From positions 558,001 to 622,000 of the forward strand of contig NZ_WLZW01000001.1 of the NCBI RefSeq assembly GCF_009707665.1: a DNA stretch of 64,000 nt. Direction: 5' to 3'. Shown in pieces: positions 30,925 to 40,900 of the stretch. The DNA is from Planomicrobium sp. YIM 101495. Lineage in GTDB: Bacteria > Bacillota > Bacilli > Bacillales_A > Planococcaceae. The position numbers were made by a program, and so were the translations under genes. Each line of letters opens with the position of its first letter. Position 1 is the stretch's first letter. The notes beneath the pieces were generated by a model. That model saw nothing but the letters and a program-made list of their open reading frames with translations, searched no databases and had not been told where the DNA came from.

Positions 30925-32754
30925 TTATTTATTATCTTCATCCATTTTCAGTACAGCCATAAACGCTTCTTGCGGGACTTCGACGGATCCGACTTGCTTC
31001 ATCCGCTTCTTCCCTTCCTTTTGCTTGTCCAATAGTTTCCGTTTACGGGAAATGTCCCCGCCGTAACACTTGGACAGGACGTTCTTACGGATTGCGGAAA
31101 TGGTCTGACGCGCAACGATTTTCTGTCCGATTGCGGCCTGGATCGGTACTTCGAATTGCTGACGCGGAATAAGCGTCTTCAATTTGTCGACGATCGCTTT
31201 GCCGCGTTCGTATGAGAAATCACGGTGGACGATAAAGCTCAAGGCATCCACTTTTTCTGCATTCAGCAAGATGTCCATCTTCACAAGTTTGGACTCCTTA
31301 TAGCCGATCAGTTCGTAATCAAACGAAGCATAGCCTTTCGTACCTGATTTCAGCTGATCGAAGAAATCATAGACGATCTCAGCAAGCGGCAATTCATAAA
31401 TGATCGACACACGCGTTGAATCGATGTAATCCATCGTCATGAAGTTCCCGCGTTTGCGCTGGCAGATTTCCATGACCGCGCCGACATAATCGTTCGGGAC
31501 CATGATCGTCGCCTTGACGTAAGGCTCTTCGACACGATCGATTTTCTGCGGATCTGGCATCATTGCCGGATTGTCGACCTTAAGCAGCTCACCGTCCGTC
31601 ATATGGACATCATAGATAACGCTCGGTGCTGTCGTGATCAAGTCGATGTTGAATTCACGCTCGATGCGCTCCTGGATGATTTCCATGTGAAGCAGTCCAA
31701 GGAATCCGCAACGGTAACCGAAGCCGAGCGCTTGTGAAGATTCCGGCTCGAATTGAAGCGCGGCATCGTTCAGCTCAAGCTTCTCCAGTGCGTCACGAAG
31801 GTCGTTATATTTCGAGGTGTCGATTGGATATAGTCCGCAATACACCATCGGGTTCAATCTCCGGTAACCTGGCAGCGCTTCAGCAGCCGGGTTATTCGCT
31901 AGTGTGATCGTGTCACCGACCGTCGAATCACCGACGTCTTTCATCGATGCGGTGATGAAGCCTACATCGCCGACTGTCAATTCTTCACGCTTCACGGATT
32001 GCGGCATGAACACGCCTGCCTCCAGCACATCGAATTCCTTGCCATTCGCCATCATGCGGATGCGGTCTCCAGGACGCACGGTTCCTTCAATAATCCGCAC
32101 ATACGCGATAACACCGCGGTACGGATCGTAAAGCGAATCGAAAATCAACGCTTTGAGTGGTGCTTCCGGATCTCCTGTCGGTGCCGGTACTTTCTCGACG
32201 ATCTGCTCGAGGATCTCCTCGATGCCTATGCCCGCTTTTGCGGAAGCAAGAACCGCTTCCGATGCATCGAGACCGATGACATCTTCCACTTCTTGGCGCA
32301 CGCGCTCAGGGTCCGCTGCCGGCAAATCGATTTTGTTGATGACCGGAAGGATCTCCAAGTCGTTGTCCAATGCCAAATAGACGTTCGCGAGCGTCTGCGC
32401 CTCGATCCCTTGAGCAGCGTCGACGACAAGAATCGCGCCTTCACAAGCTGCAAGACTCCGCGAAACTTCATATGTAAAGTCGACGTGTCCAGGTGTATCG
32501 ATCAAGTGCATGATATACGTCTCGCCGTCGCGTGCTGTATAATTCAGCTGGACCGCGTTCAATTTAATGGTAATGCCACGCTCACGTTCTAAATCCATGG
32601 AATCGAGCAATTGGGCTTTCATTTCCCGTGCAGTCAGGGCTTGAGTTCTTTCCAAGATGCGGTCGGCCAACGTCGATTTCCCGTGGTCGATGTGCGCGAT
32701 GATGGAAAAATTCCGGATTTTTGTTTGCCGGTTCTTTCTTTCTTCTTGATTCAT
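30925..32754 (-). CDS. lepA: Elongation factor 4 (LepA)
   Basis: 609 residues. GTPase domain with AHIDHGKS (P-loop), RERGITI, DTPGH and NKID; EF-G-like domains II, III and V; and the LepA-specific C-terminal domain ending in [14 protein letters not shown]. It back-translocates or helps mature 30S ribosomes. The ATG at 32754 follows GGAGTG; a GTG three codons earlier is less likely. In spore formers gpr/spoIIP genes lie between lepA and rpsT; here they do not. Confidence 0.97.
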   Translation of the reverse strand: MNQEERKNRQTKIRNFSIIAHIDHGKSTLADRILERTQALTAREMKAQLLDSMDLERERGITIKLNAVQLNYTARDGETYIMHLIDTPGHVDFTYEVSRSLAACEGAILVVDAAQGIEAQTLANVYLALDNDLEILPVINKIDLPAADPERVRQEVEDVIGLDASEAVLASAKAGIGIEEILEQIVEKVPAPTGDPEAPLKALIFDSLYDPYRGVIAYVRIIEGTVRPGDRIRMMANGKEFDVLEAGVFMPQSVKREELTVGDVGFITASMKDVGDSTVGDTITLANNPAAEALPGYRRLNPMVYCGLYPIDTSKYNDLRDALEKLELNDAALQFEPESSQALGFGYRCGFLGLLHMEIIQERIEREFNIDLITTAPSVIYDVHMTDGELLKVDNPAMMPDPQKIDRVEEPYVKATIMVPNDYVGAVMEICQRKRGNFMTMDYIDSTRVSIIYELPLAEIVYDFFDQLKSGTKGYASFDYELIGYKESKLVKMDILLNAEKVDALSFIVHRDFSYERGKAIVDKLKTLIPRQQFEVPIQAAIGQKIVARQTISAIRKNVLSKCYGGDISRKRKLLDKQKEGKKRMKQVGSVEVPQEAFMAVLKMDEDNK

Positions 32755-32783
32755 GGTCCACACTCCTATATAAACTACTTTGA

Positions 32784-32812
32784 ATTATAGCAGTGTAACT
32801 GCCATCAAGCAA
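32784..32812 (-). promoter_or_regulatory. SigA-type promoter of lepA
   Basis: Minus strand TTGCTT, 17-bp spacer containing a TG extension, TATAAT (32789 to 32784), about 30 bases before the lepA ATG. Confidence 0.72.
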
Positions 32813-32868
32813 TGAAACACTGTCAGAAAGAAGATGGTGTCAAGGGAAACTTCTTTGCACGTTTTCTA

Positions 32869-32897
32869 TTGCAATCCTCTCTTGCATTTGATAAAAT
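32869..32897 (+). promoter_or_regulatory. SigA-type promoter of rpsT
   Basis: TTGCAA (32869-32874), 17-bp spacer, TAAAAT (32892-32897). A leader of about 70 bases follows before the rpsT ATG, with a small hairpin (GGAGGC / GCCTCT, 32929-32945) that carries an AGGAGG like that of a ribosome binding site. Confidence 0.65.
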
Positions 32898-32973
32898 AAC
32901 TCTTGTTGTATAGAGACATACAGTGTAGGAGGCTTCTTTGCCTCTGTTCCTAATTGTCTAGGAGGTGAAATTC

Positions 32974-33225
32974 ATGCCAAACATTAAATCTGCAATCAAA
33001 CGCGTTGCTACTAACGAAACTAAAAACTCGCTAAACGCTCCTAAAAAAGCAGCTATGCGTACAGCTGTCAAACGAGCAGAAGAAGCAGTTGCTAATAACA
33101 GCGAAAACGCTAACGATTCTGTGAAAGCAGCAATCAAAGCAGTTGAGAAAGCAGCTTCTAAAGGTCTTATCCACAAGAATACTGCTGCTCGCAAAAAATC
33201 AAGCTTGATGAAAAAACAAGCATAA
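32974..33225 (+). CDS. rpsT: 30S ribosomal protein S20
   Basis: 83 residues, Lys/Ala-rich and helical ([19 protein letters not shown]), typical of bS20, an early 16S rRNA-binding protein. The ATG at 32974 is 6 bases after GGAGGTG; an ATG three codons earlier is too close to that site. Monocistronic, with its own promoter and terminator. Confidence 0.97.
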   Translation: MPNIKSAIKRVATNETKNSLNAPKKAAMRTAVKRAEEAVANNSENANDSVKAAIKAVEKAASKGLIHKNTAARKKSSLMKKQA

Positions 33226-33227
33226 TT

Positions 33228-33279
33228 AAAAAGGAACTGCCCGAATCCGTGTGAGCGGATACCGGTAGTTCCTTTTTTA
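33228..33279 (+). terminator. Terminator of rpsT
   Basis: AAAAGGAACT pairs with AGTTCCTTTT; inner pairing of GAATCCG/CGGAT adds stability; ends in a run of six T. It may also serve holA from the other side. Confidence 0.82.
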
Positions 33280-33283
33280 TTGT

Positions 33284-34309
33284 TCAGTGGCTTGTCGCTC
33301 CGTGACGCTGCATCAGGAACAATTCCAGGATGCGTTCACGGCTGCCGCTTTGCGTCTTCAATTGAATATCCACCGTCGCAAGATCCGACAGCACTTGCAG
33401 CAAGCGCTGCTCCGGAATCCGATTGCGCTTCTCGACAAGCAGTTTGACCCTGTATGGATGGGCTTTCAGCTGCTTTGAAATCTGCTGGGCATGATAGCCC
33501 TTCTTCTGCAAATAGAAGACGTGGATCATGAAACGGATTTGCGAAGCGAGCAGTGCAGCGAGCGCGACCGGCTCCTGCTTCTGCTGGATCAAGTCGCGGT
33601 AGACGCGGAGCGCTCCCCCTGCATTGCCGTCCAAGTATAATTGCAGCATCTTGAATGCATCCTGCTCAAGCGTTCGAGATGTCATCTCCTCAACAAGAGA
33701 CCGGTCGATCTCCTCCTGTTCGGAACCGACATATAGCGCCATCTTCTCCAGTTCCGATGCAAGGAGCGTCAAATCGGTCCCCGCAATTTCGATCAGCTGA
33801 CTAGCAGCTCCCGGGCCGAATTGCTTCCCGTGGCTTCTCGCTTCACTCTCGAGCCACACTTCCAGATCATTCACTTGAAGCGCCTTCGCTTCGATGACCA
33901 CCGCGTGCTCTTTCATCAGCTTCGTCACTTTTTTCCGTTCATCCAACTTCTCGTAAGGTGCGACGAAAATCGTTACAGAAGTGGACGACGGATTTTTCAG
34001 CCACGCCTCGAGACTTTTCAGATCATGATTGATCTTTTCTTTGCCGCGCTCAGCGGCTTTCAGGAACGATGCATTCTTCGCGACGATCAATTTTCGGTCG
34101 CTGAAGAAAGGAATCGTGTCCGCCTCGTCGATGACGTGATCGACCGGCACCTCGTCCAGATCGAATTGGGATAGTTCCAGCTCCCCTTCCGAAAGTTTCG
34201 CTTTTAATCGATCGATCGTTTGTTTAATAAAATAGCTTTCATCTCCGACGATTACGTAGACCGGATCAATTTGTCCCTTTTCAATCGACTTCCAGATGGA
34301 TGTAATCAT
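33284..34309 (-). CDS. holA: DNA polymerase III delta subunit HolA
   Basis: 341 residues of the HolA (YqeN) clamp-loader delta family, with the N-terminal VYVIVGDESYFIKQTIDRL segment and family motifs through domain III (SQIRFMIHVFYLQKKGY). Delta opens the sliding clamp. GGAGGG precedes the ATG. Adjacent to yqzM and rpsT, as in B. subtilis; comEC, its usual upstream neighbour, is not present in this window. Confidence 0.93.
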   Translation of the reverse strand: MITSIWKSIEKGQIDPVYVIVGDESYFIKQTIDRLKAKLSEGELELSQFDLDEVPVDHVIDEADTIPFFSDRKLIVAKNASFLKAAERGKEKINHDLKSLEAWLKNPSSTSVTIFVAPYEKLDERKKVTKLMKEHAVVIEAKALQVNDLEVWLESEARSHGKQFGPGAASQLIEIAGTDLTLLASELEKMALYVGSEQEEIDRSLVEEMTSRTLEQDAFKMLQLYLDGNAGGALRVYRDLIQQKQEPVALAALLASQIRFMIHVFYLQKKGYHAQQISKQLKAHPYRVKLLVEKRNRIPEQRLLQVLSDLATVDIQLKTQSGSRERILELFLMQRHGATSH

Positions 34310-34467
34310 ATCTATTCCCTCCTGCTCCCTCTACTATACAAGATTTTAAGCTCTTGTGGTATTTGTCCGTTTTGTGACGCAGACGGATTTCAACGTAAGA
34401 AATGCAGTTCCATCTAGATTTATTGGGCTTGTTCGCTTATAATTATAATCAATTAGGAGGGGTAAAC

Positions 34468-34599
34468 ATGAATGAATTTGAGCATAATGTACAATCTAAA
34501 CGCAACGACGCGATCGACGCAGGAGTTGGATTCGTTGTTTCCTTCGTATTCTTCGCAGCAATTTTCACGATTGCGACAGTAATCGACTTAGTTGCTTAA
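34468..34599 (+). CDS. yqzM: YqzM-like small membrane protein
   Basis: 43 residues: a short polar N-terminus (MNEFEHNVQSKRNDAIDAG) and one transmembrane helix (about 19-41). It matches the B. subtilis YqzM pattern and position next to holA. Function unknown. TAGGAGGGG precedes the ATG. Confidence 0.85.
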   Translation: MNEFEHNVQSKRNDAIDAGVGFVVSFVFFAAIFTIATVIDLVA

Positions 34600-34610
34600 T
34601 CCACCTACAA

Positions 34611-34665
34611 GAAGAACCGCCCCAAAAGGTCATGCAATATGACTTTTCGGGGCGGTTCTTTTTCT
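34611..34665 (+). terminator. Terminator of yqzM
   Basis: Long stem AAGAACCGCCCC with its complement GGGGCGGTTCTT, plus an inner AAAAGGTCAT/ATGACTTTT helix, ending in a T-rich run. The rest of the gap to 34930 holds one promoter and nothing else that I recognise. Confidence 0.88.
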
Positions 34666-34851
34666 TTTAGCGTGAAGCTTGAGATATTGGTATAAGCGAT
34701 TGGCTGACCTGCATTGTGGAGCCCCTTCGAGAATAGGATCGTATAGAATTTTATGGACACTTCATCTCACTTTTTTACTCATCAAATCAGAACCACAGCG
34801 GAGCGGCTGCATATGCGGCACCACTCACACAGAAAAACACCTTTTCGCTTC

Positions 34852-34879
34852 CTGACCCATGACCCGTTTATGCTATAAT
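34852..34879 (+). promoter_or_regulatory. Extended -10 promoter of the CNNM gene
   Basis: TGCTATAAT (34871-34879) with a weak CTGACC-type -35 at 16 bp. About 50 bases upstream of the gene. Confidence 0.55.
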
Positions 34880-34930
34880 TATTTTAACCATTAAGAAAGC
34901 AGAGGTGAACCTCCACACCGGAGGAACCAT

Positions 34931-36247
34931 TTGGACAGTATACTCATCATTCATTTATTCATGGTTGTCCTACTAATCGCACTGACCGCGCTTTTTGTCG
35001 GATCGGAATTCTCGATCATCAAAGTCCGCATGTCCAGGATCGATCAATTGATCAGCGAAGGCAACAAAACCGCCCTCAACACGAAAAAAATAACCGATAA
35101 CCTGGATTATTATCTATCCGCCTGTCAGCTCGGCATCACAATCACAGCACTTGGCCTCGGCTGGTTCGGGGAACCGACCGTCGAGAAGCTGTTGCATCCG
35201 GTTTTCGAGAACTTCGGCATCCACAATCCGGCAGCTTCGATCTTGTCGTTCGCGATCGCCTTTTCTCTCGTGACGTTTCTTCATGTCGTGATCGGAGAAC
35301 TTGCACCGAAAACGTTGGCGATTCAATATGCCGAAAAAATGGCAATGGCATTCACACCTGCCCTCCTGTTTTTCGGCAAAGTTTTCGCTCCGTTCATCTG
35401 GCTGATGAATGGTTCGGCACGTCTGTTGTTAAAAATGTTCGGTATAGAACCTTCAGCGCATGAACAAGCGCACTCAGAAGAAGAACTGAAGATCATCATG
35501 GCGGAAAGTTTCCAGAGCGGTGAAATCAACCTGACTGAGTTATCTTATATGCAAAACATCTTTTCATTCGATGAACGGACAGCAAAAGACGTCATGGTCC
35601 CGCGTACACAAATGAAAATAGTGTCGCTCGAGATGGACAATGATGAATTGCTTGAGATGATCTCCGAGCAGCACACACGCCTCCCAGTGACGGAAAACGG
35701 TGACCGCGACCATATCCTCGGTTTTGTTAATGTGAAGGAAATGCTGACGCGTTATACGACCGAGGATGACTTAAAGAATAGCATGATAGTCCACGAACTG
35801 CCTTTTGTTCATGAGACGGCGTCGTTGCAAAATGTACTCGTTACGCTGCAAAAAGAAAGTGTTCCGATGGCGATTGTCGTCGATGAGTACGGCGGGACGG
35901 AAGGTCTCATCACAGTCGAAGATATTTTAGAAGAGATTGTCGGGGAGATTCGTGATGAATTTGATACGGATGAGCAAGATGAAATCGTGAAAGTTGATGA
36001 CAATAATTACCGCCTGAGTGGTCGTGTCCTTCTTGAAGAGCTGGAAGAGCGATTCAAGCTCGAGTTCGACGATAGTGAAGACATCGATACAATCGGTGGT
36101 TGGATTCAGACGAAGAACATTGAAATCAATGAAGGCGAATTCGTTCGTATGCCGCATCACAAAGTGACGGTGCTTGAAATGGAGAATCACCAGATTATTA
36201 CTGTCTTACTGACAAAACGTGACGACCGGGAGATCATTACGGAATAA
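34931..36247 (+). CDS. CNNM/CorC-type membrane protein with CBS domains
   Basis: 438 residues. A DUF21 (CNNM) membrane domain with about four helices (1-190) is followed by a CBS pair (about 205-335, PRTQMKIVSLEMDN; AIVVDEYGGTEGLITVEDILEE) and a CorC/HlyC transporter-associated domain (about 350-430). Relatives include B. subtilis YhdP, YrkA and S. aureus MpfA, linked to magnesium efflux; the older label hemolysin is misleading. Start is TTG, 6 bases after GGAGGAA. Monocistronic. Confidence 0.92.
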   Translation: MDSILIIHLFMVVLLIALTALFVGSEFSIIKVRMSRIDQLISEGNKTALNTKKITDNLDYYLSACQLGITITALGLGWFGEPTVEKLLHPVFENFGIHNPAASILSFAIAFSLVTFLHVVIGELAPKTLAIQYAEKMAMAFTPALLFFGKVFAPFIWLMNGSARLLLKMFGIEPSAHEQAHSEEELKIIMAESFQSGEINLTELSYMQNIFSFDERTAKDVMVPRTQMKIVSLEMDNDELLEMISEQHTRLPVTENGDRDHILGFVNVKEMLTRYTTEDDLKNSMIVHELPFVHETASLQNVLVTLQKESVPMAIVVDEYGGTEGLITVEDILEEIVGEIRDEFDTDEQDEIVKVDDNNYRLSGRVLLEELEERFKLEFDDSEDIDTIGGWIQTKNIEINEGEFVRMPHHKVTVLEMENHQIITVLLTKRDDREIITE

Positions 36248-36258
36248 CACACACCAAA

Positions 36259-36311
36259 ACAAAATGCGTACGACAATGGAGTCAATCCCATTGCCGTACG
36301 CATTTTTCGTT
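36259..36311. terminator. Bidirectional terminator between the CNNM and sulfurtransferase genes
   Basis: AAAATGCGTACG(A/G)CAATGG arm and complement around a short loop, 18 or more paired bases with one wobble, flanked by A and T runs. Serves the two convergent genes. Confidence 0.88.
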
Positions 36312-36316
36312 TTAGC

Positions 36317-37246
36317 CTACTTCTTTTCGAGGAGTGATTTTTCGTATTCGTATTTCTTCATCAGCATTTCGCCGCTATGTCCTTCTTGAATGAGCTTCGC
36401 CAAGATTTCTTTTGCTTGACCGTCGACGCTCTGCTCTGTCGGGCGGTCAAATTCTACGATGTTCTCTTCCGATTCGATCCAGTCCGAGAAGCTTCCTGAA
36501 TAAAGACGTAATTGTTCATGTCCGGACTCCGCCAAGACCGCGTACAAAGCGGCGGCCGTGACACCGCTCCCACAATAAACGATTGTCGGTTCCGTATCAT
36601 TGACAACAGTGGTCAAATCAATATCATTCAAGAATCGTCCATTTTCGACTGCTTGTGTCCAGTCATAATTGTGCGCACCTGGAATTCTACCGGCTACTTT
36701 GTCGATCGGCTCACTGAACCCTGCATAGCGCTCAGCAGAACGGGCATCGAGTAAGACACCAAACTCTTCACCGCTGACGACACGTCTCACCGTTTCCTGA
36801 TCGGCATGGATTGAATCATCGAATGACGGTTCGACTGTAGTACGGCTAAATGATGGCACTTCATCCGTCACCGCAATGCCAGCGCTCTTCAGCGCATCAA
36901 AGCCGAGTCGGCTGATGTAGACTCTTTCAAAACCTGCATACTTCAAGATCCACCAAGCACGTGCTGCAAACGGCTCGCCGCCTCCGTCATATATGACGAT
37001 GTGGTCGCTCTTATTCAGCCCGCTCCGCTGTAGTAAATCCGTAATCGCTTCACGGGGAGGCAGCGGATGCCGCCCACCAGTTCCAGCTGCCATATCGGAT
37101 AAATCACGCTCGAGGTCCCAGTGAACAGCACCTTCGATATGTTCCTGTTCGTACAGTTCCTGCCCAGCTTTCGGGTTGCTCAAATCAAACCGTGCATCGA
37201 TCCAGCGTGACTCTTTTGTCTCAATCGTCTCAATAAACACTTGCAT
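36317..37246 (-). CDS. Sulfurtransferase with two rhodanese domains
   Basis: 309 residues. An N-terminal inactive rhodanese domain (about 1-130) is followed by a catalytic one with C225 in the loop CGSGVTA. That loop is the form found in 3-mercaptopyruvate sulfurtransferases (SseA type); thiosulfate as donor cannot be ruled out. A charged tail of about 45 residues after the second domain is an addition to the core fold. It starts four bases after the dynamin-like gene and its ribosome binding site lies in that gene, so the two are co-transcribed. Confidence 0.88.
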   Translation of the reverse strand: MQVFIETIETKESRWIDARFDLSNPKAGQELYEQEHIEGAVHWDLERDLSDMAAGTGGRHPLPPREAITDLLQRSGLNKSDHIVIYDGGGEPFAARAWWILKYAGFERVYISRLGFDALKSAGIAVTDEVPSFSRTTVEPSFDDSIHADQETVRRVVSGEEFGVLLDARSAERYAGFSEPIDKVAGRIPGAHNYDWTQAVENGRFLNDIDLTTVVNDTEPTIVYCGSGVTAAALYAVLAESGHEQLRLYSGSFSDWIESEENIVEFDRPTEQSVDGQAKEILAKLIQEGHSGEMLMKKYEYEKSLLEKK

Positions 37247-37249
37247 GCC

Positions 37250-40200
37250 TTACACCCTTCCTTCCTGAACTGTTGCAAAACGTTTCTTCCAATCTTCCAA
37301 TTGCTCCGACTCACGCAGCAATGAACGTTCCGCTTCCAGCTGGCTGATCGCCTGGTGCATTAAGTGCTGACGCAAGCCTTCCGCTTCCTGTCCGATCCAG
37401 AAACCCGCCCATTCCTTGACCATTTCACGTTCTTGGCCCAAGAATTTCTGTGCATCCGGTTCCATCAATGCTTGCAGTGCATCGCGCAGTACTTCTTTTT
37501 CATTCTTCTCGAAGAAGCTCCGGTTGTTGCGATAATGCGATTTCACAGAGCGGTAATCCGCTTCTTGGAATGGCTTATTGCCTTCTGGCTGCACCGTTTC
37601 TTCCACTTCATACGGAATGAAGTTAAAATCATTGTTCAGCTCACGAAGCTTTTGGCCATCTTCCTTGAAACGCTCTTCGATTTTCTTCTCTACGTAACGC
37701 GTAATGCGGAACGTTGTTACACGCATTTCCTGCTGGAAGTCGAACGCCGTCATCTCCACCAAGTCCGCCAGTGCAAAATCGAGTGCAGCTTGAGCAGATT
37801 TGCCAGTGAATGCTGAAGGGTTGAACGCCTCTTTGAAGAAATCGTTGAAGCGGTAGAAGACACGTTGCTTCACGTAGTAAAGCAGTTCATCCAGCTCCTG
37901 CACTGTTTCCTTCGTCAATAGCTCTGCAGCAGAACGGCCGAGCAAGAGGCGGATTTGCTGCTCGATTTTAGCAAGTTCTTCGAGTCGCTCATCTTTTCGT
38001 GCGAGGTTTCGCTCTGTTTGTGTAATGAGTGCTTTGAAACGGTCGATGGTGCGCTGTTCTTCTTCAGACAACGACTGGACCGCCATGCCCTTCAATTCGC
38101 CCTTCAAGAAATGTTGGAACGACTGCTCGAAGTCTAATAACCCTGATGCTTCGCGGTCTGTTAACGCCTGCAAGCTCGAGACGCCGAATAACCGCGGGAA
38201 GCGGATGCCGAAGCGTTGAAGCTCGGTCTGTACGTAGTTGATGACCGCTTGTTTTTCCTCTTCGTTCGAAGCAAGATCGATGGCGTTGACGACAAAGAAC
38301 ATCTTGTCGAGTTCGAATGCATCTTTGACTCGCCCGAGCTGAATGAGGAATTCACGGTCCGCTCGCGCAAAGGCGTGGTTATAATACGTGATGAACAAGA
38401 TCGCATCGGCGTTTCGAATGTACTCGAACGCGACGTTCGTATGGCGCGCATTGATCGAGTCCGCTCCTGGCGTGTCGACCAATGTCACACCACTTCTTGT
38501 TAGTTCACAATCGTAGTAAAAGTCGATTTCATCGACGAAACAGCTGAGCTCTTCTTTCGCAACGTATCGGCCAAATGCTTCGCGGTCCACACGCAACGTT
38601 TCACCGAGTCGTTCACGGAACTGCGTATAGCCTCGTTCGAACGCTACAAGGAATGATTTATGCACTTGCTGCTGCGGGCCTTCGCTTTCCGGCAGATTCT
38701 GTGCAAGCTCATAAGCTTGTTCGAGGTCTGTCGCTTCGATTCCGAGAACGCGGAACGATGCTTGGACATCTTCCGTTAATTGTGCTGGTGTCTTCAAACG
38801 AACATCCGCTGTTTCGTGCGGACGGCCTTCCGCTACCGGACGGATCCGGTTGATTGTCGCAGTTGTCGGGTTTGGGGATACCGGCAACACCTTCTCGCCC
38901 ATCAATGCGTTCGAGAACGATGATTTCCCAGCACTGAACGCTCCGAACAAAGCAATTGTGAACTCTTGCTTCTCGAGTCTTCGCGCTCGTCGTTTCAAAT
39001 AATCGACGGTTTCAGAAAATCCATTGATCGGTGCAAGCGCATCGATTGTCCGGTTAACGCGTGCCAGTACATGTGCTTCGTCGACTGTGACTGCGTTTGA
39101 ATCTTGCTGCTGTTCTTCCTCGTCAGCTCTCGCCTCTACTTGTTGGAGCATCGACTCGTCGAATTCGACCATGTCATCCACCGAAAAACGGAACTCCTGC
39201 TCCCAGCGCTCCGCTAATTGCGTCGCGTGTTCAAGCTGTGAAGGTAAAGCCGCTGACAATGAACTTTTCACTTTCGAAATGCGTTCATCCATTTCTTCCA
39301 TTGAAGAAATTGCGAACATTTTTTCGCGTAAGCCTTCTGTCTTCATCGCGATTTCTGCTGCAGCATCATCCGTCAGTTCAGAGAAGCGCGGTTCCTGAGA
39401 AGCTTTCCACGATTCCGTTTCAGCGGCGAACCACTTTTGCACACCGTTCGTGATGTTCTTCGCGAAATTCAATACCGTGTCCCCAGTCAATACTGCCCCG
39501 CGCGGCATTTCCTTCTCGACTACTGTAAACGGAATGACAAATTCGAGGTCGCCGATGATTAATGACTGCTCATCATTCAATAAGCCAGCCTGCTTCAGCG
39601 ACGCTTTCATCAACGCCTTCAAGTGTGGCGTAATTTGCGCGGCGACGACTTTTTGCAATTGTTCCCTGACTTCGGCCTTCCGTTCTTCGCGTGCCTGCTC
39701 CGTCTTCTTCCTACTGAACAGCATGCCGACCTTGAAGTTCGGCTGCATACTCTCCAAATAAGAACGCAGTGCATCACGCAATTCGTACGGCATGATGTTC
39801 GCATTTTCGAGCAATGCTTTCCGTTCGCGCTCGAATGCATCCCGCCAGTCCGGATAGCCGAGCACAGCCTGCCGTTTCTTGACGGACAAGCTTTCCTGTT
39901 TGATGTCTTCGCGGTTCGCCCATTCTTCCGGTGTCAGGACCGATGCGAATGTCTCGAGTCGATCCATTTTTTCTTCTTCCAAGAACTTCAGGTGCTCGTC
40001 TTTCAATTGACGCATCGCAGCTTCCGCTGATTGGCCGATCCGGTCCTGCCAGTTGTCCATCGATTCCGTGACGATCGCTTTGACCTTGTCGAAATCATTG
40101 CCTGGGTGATCGAACTCCTTCAATGAGGTGAAGAAGATCCCTTTCGCCTCGACACCCCACACTTTGAACGAGTCGTGGACAGTCTGCTGAAATTCTTCGA

Positions 40201-40834
40201 AGCTCATCTCATTGTTCTGGTGCTTGTCGATCTGGTTGACGATCAAATACAAGTCCGTATAATCCTGCAGCTCTTTCGTGAAGCTGAAGTTCAATTCCGA
40301 TTGCACGTGGTTGTAATCCATGACGTAAAAGACCATATCTGCTACGTGCAGTGCGGATTCCGTCGACAGTCTGTGCGCGTCATCCGTCGAGTCCACTCCT
40401 GGCGTATCCATGACTGTGATCCCTTCAGGCAAAACAGATGCCTCGTGTCCGATATCAATCTGTGTCACATCTCCGCTTTTGCAAAATGCTTTCACTTTGT
40501 CGAAATCGTAGTTTTCCGGGAAGTAGACGGGTTTGCCGTCACGCCGATTGACGATGGCGAAGTCTTGTACCGCTTTATGGACGTTGACGATGTTCGCTGA
40601 AGTCGGGATCGGACTTGCCGGCAATAACGTCTCGCCAGTGAGCGCATTGATCATGGATGATTTGCCGGCTGAAAAATGTCCGGCGAATCCAATGATGAAA
40701 TGGTTCTTGATGATCTTTTTCGCGAAGAGCTCCGCTTTTTGTGCACGTTCTTCGTCTTCATTTGCACGGAATACTTCATACAACCATGCTGTATCTCTAA
40801 TTTCACGTGAATGTTCTGCTGCTGTCATACTCAT
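37250..40834 (-). CDS. dynA: Tandem dynamin-like GTPase DynA
   Basis: 1194 residues, two fused bacterial dynamin-like proteins. First unit: P-loop GHFSAGKS (52-59), DTPGVDSTD, NQIDK. Second unit: P-loop GAFSAGKS (about 630-637), DTPGADSIN, NAIDLAS. Each GTPase head is followed by long helical stalk regions. B. subtilis DynA, of the same double architecture, tethers and fuses membranes and protects against phage and antibiotics. The ATG at 40834 follows AAGGAG; 10 upstream codons are unlikely. Between an SDR gene and a sulfurtransferase gene in a likely operon. Confidence 0.93.
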   Translation of the reverse strand: MSMTAAEHSREIRDTAWLYEVFRANEDEERAQKAELFAKKIIKNHFIIGFAGHFSAGKSSMINALTGETLLPASPIPTSANIVNVHKAVQDFAIVNRRDGKPVYFPENYDFDKVKAFCKSGDVTQIDIGHEASVLPEGITVMDTPGVDSTDDAHRLSTESALHVADMVFYVMDYNHVQSELNFSFTKELQDYTDLYLIVNQIDKHQNNEMSFEEFQQTVHDSFKVWGVEAKGIFFTSLKEFDHPGNDFDKVKAIVTESMDNWQDRIGQSAEAAMRQLKDEHLKFLEEEKMDRLETFASVLTPEEWANREDIKQESLSVKKRQAVLGYPDWRDAFERERKALLENANIMPYELRDALRSYLESMQPNFKVGMLFSRKKTEQAREERKAEVREQLQKVVAAQITPHLKALMKASLKQAGLLNDEQSLIIGDLEFVIPFTVVEKEMPRGAVLTGDTVLNFAKNITNGVQKWFAAETESWKASQEPRFSELTDDAAAEIAMKTEGLREKMFAISSMEEMDERISKVKSSLSAALPSQLEHATQLAERWEQEFRFSVDDMVEFDESMLQQVEARADEEEQQQDSNAVTVDEAHVLARVNRTIDALAPINGFSETVDYLKRRARRLEKQEFTIALFGAFSAGKSSFSNALMGEKVLPVSPNPTTATINRIRPVAEGRPHETADVRLKTPAQLTEDVQASFRVLGIEATDLEQAYELAQNLPESEGPQQQVHKSFLVAFERGYTQFRERLGETLRVDREAFGRYVAKEELSCFVDEIDFYYDCELTRSGVTLVDTPGADSINARHTNVAFEYIRNADAILFITYYNHAFARADREFLIQLGRVKDAFELDKMFFVVNAIDLASNEEEKQAVINYVQTELQRFGIRFPRLFGVSSLQALTDREASGLLDFEQSFQHFLKGELKGMAVQSLSEEEQRTIDRFKALITQTERNLARKDERLEELAKIEQQIRLLLGRSAAELLTKETVQELDELLYYVKQRVFYRFNDFFKEAFNPSAFTGKSAQAALDFALADLVEMTAFDFQQEMRVTTFRITRYVEKKIEERFKEDGQKLRELNNDFNFIPYEVEETVQPEGNKPFQEADYRSVKSHYRNNRSFFEKNEKEVLRDALQALMEPDAQKFLGQEREMVKEWAGFWIGQEAEGLRQHLMHQAISQLEAERSLLRESEQLEDWKKRFATVQEGRV

Positions 40835-40900
40835 TGAATCTCCTTCTCTATATCCTGCTTCCATCGTAACACCTTTTGCGCTCTTTGTTGAGACTGCGAC

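Noticed and set aside
34670-34860. Possible remnant gene or repeat between yqzM and the CNNM gene
   Set aside because: No frame of useful length and no clear match to the repeats seen elsewhere; only a promoter is supported.
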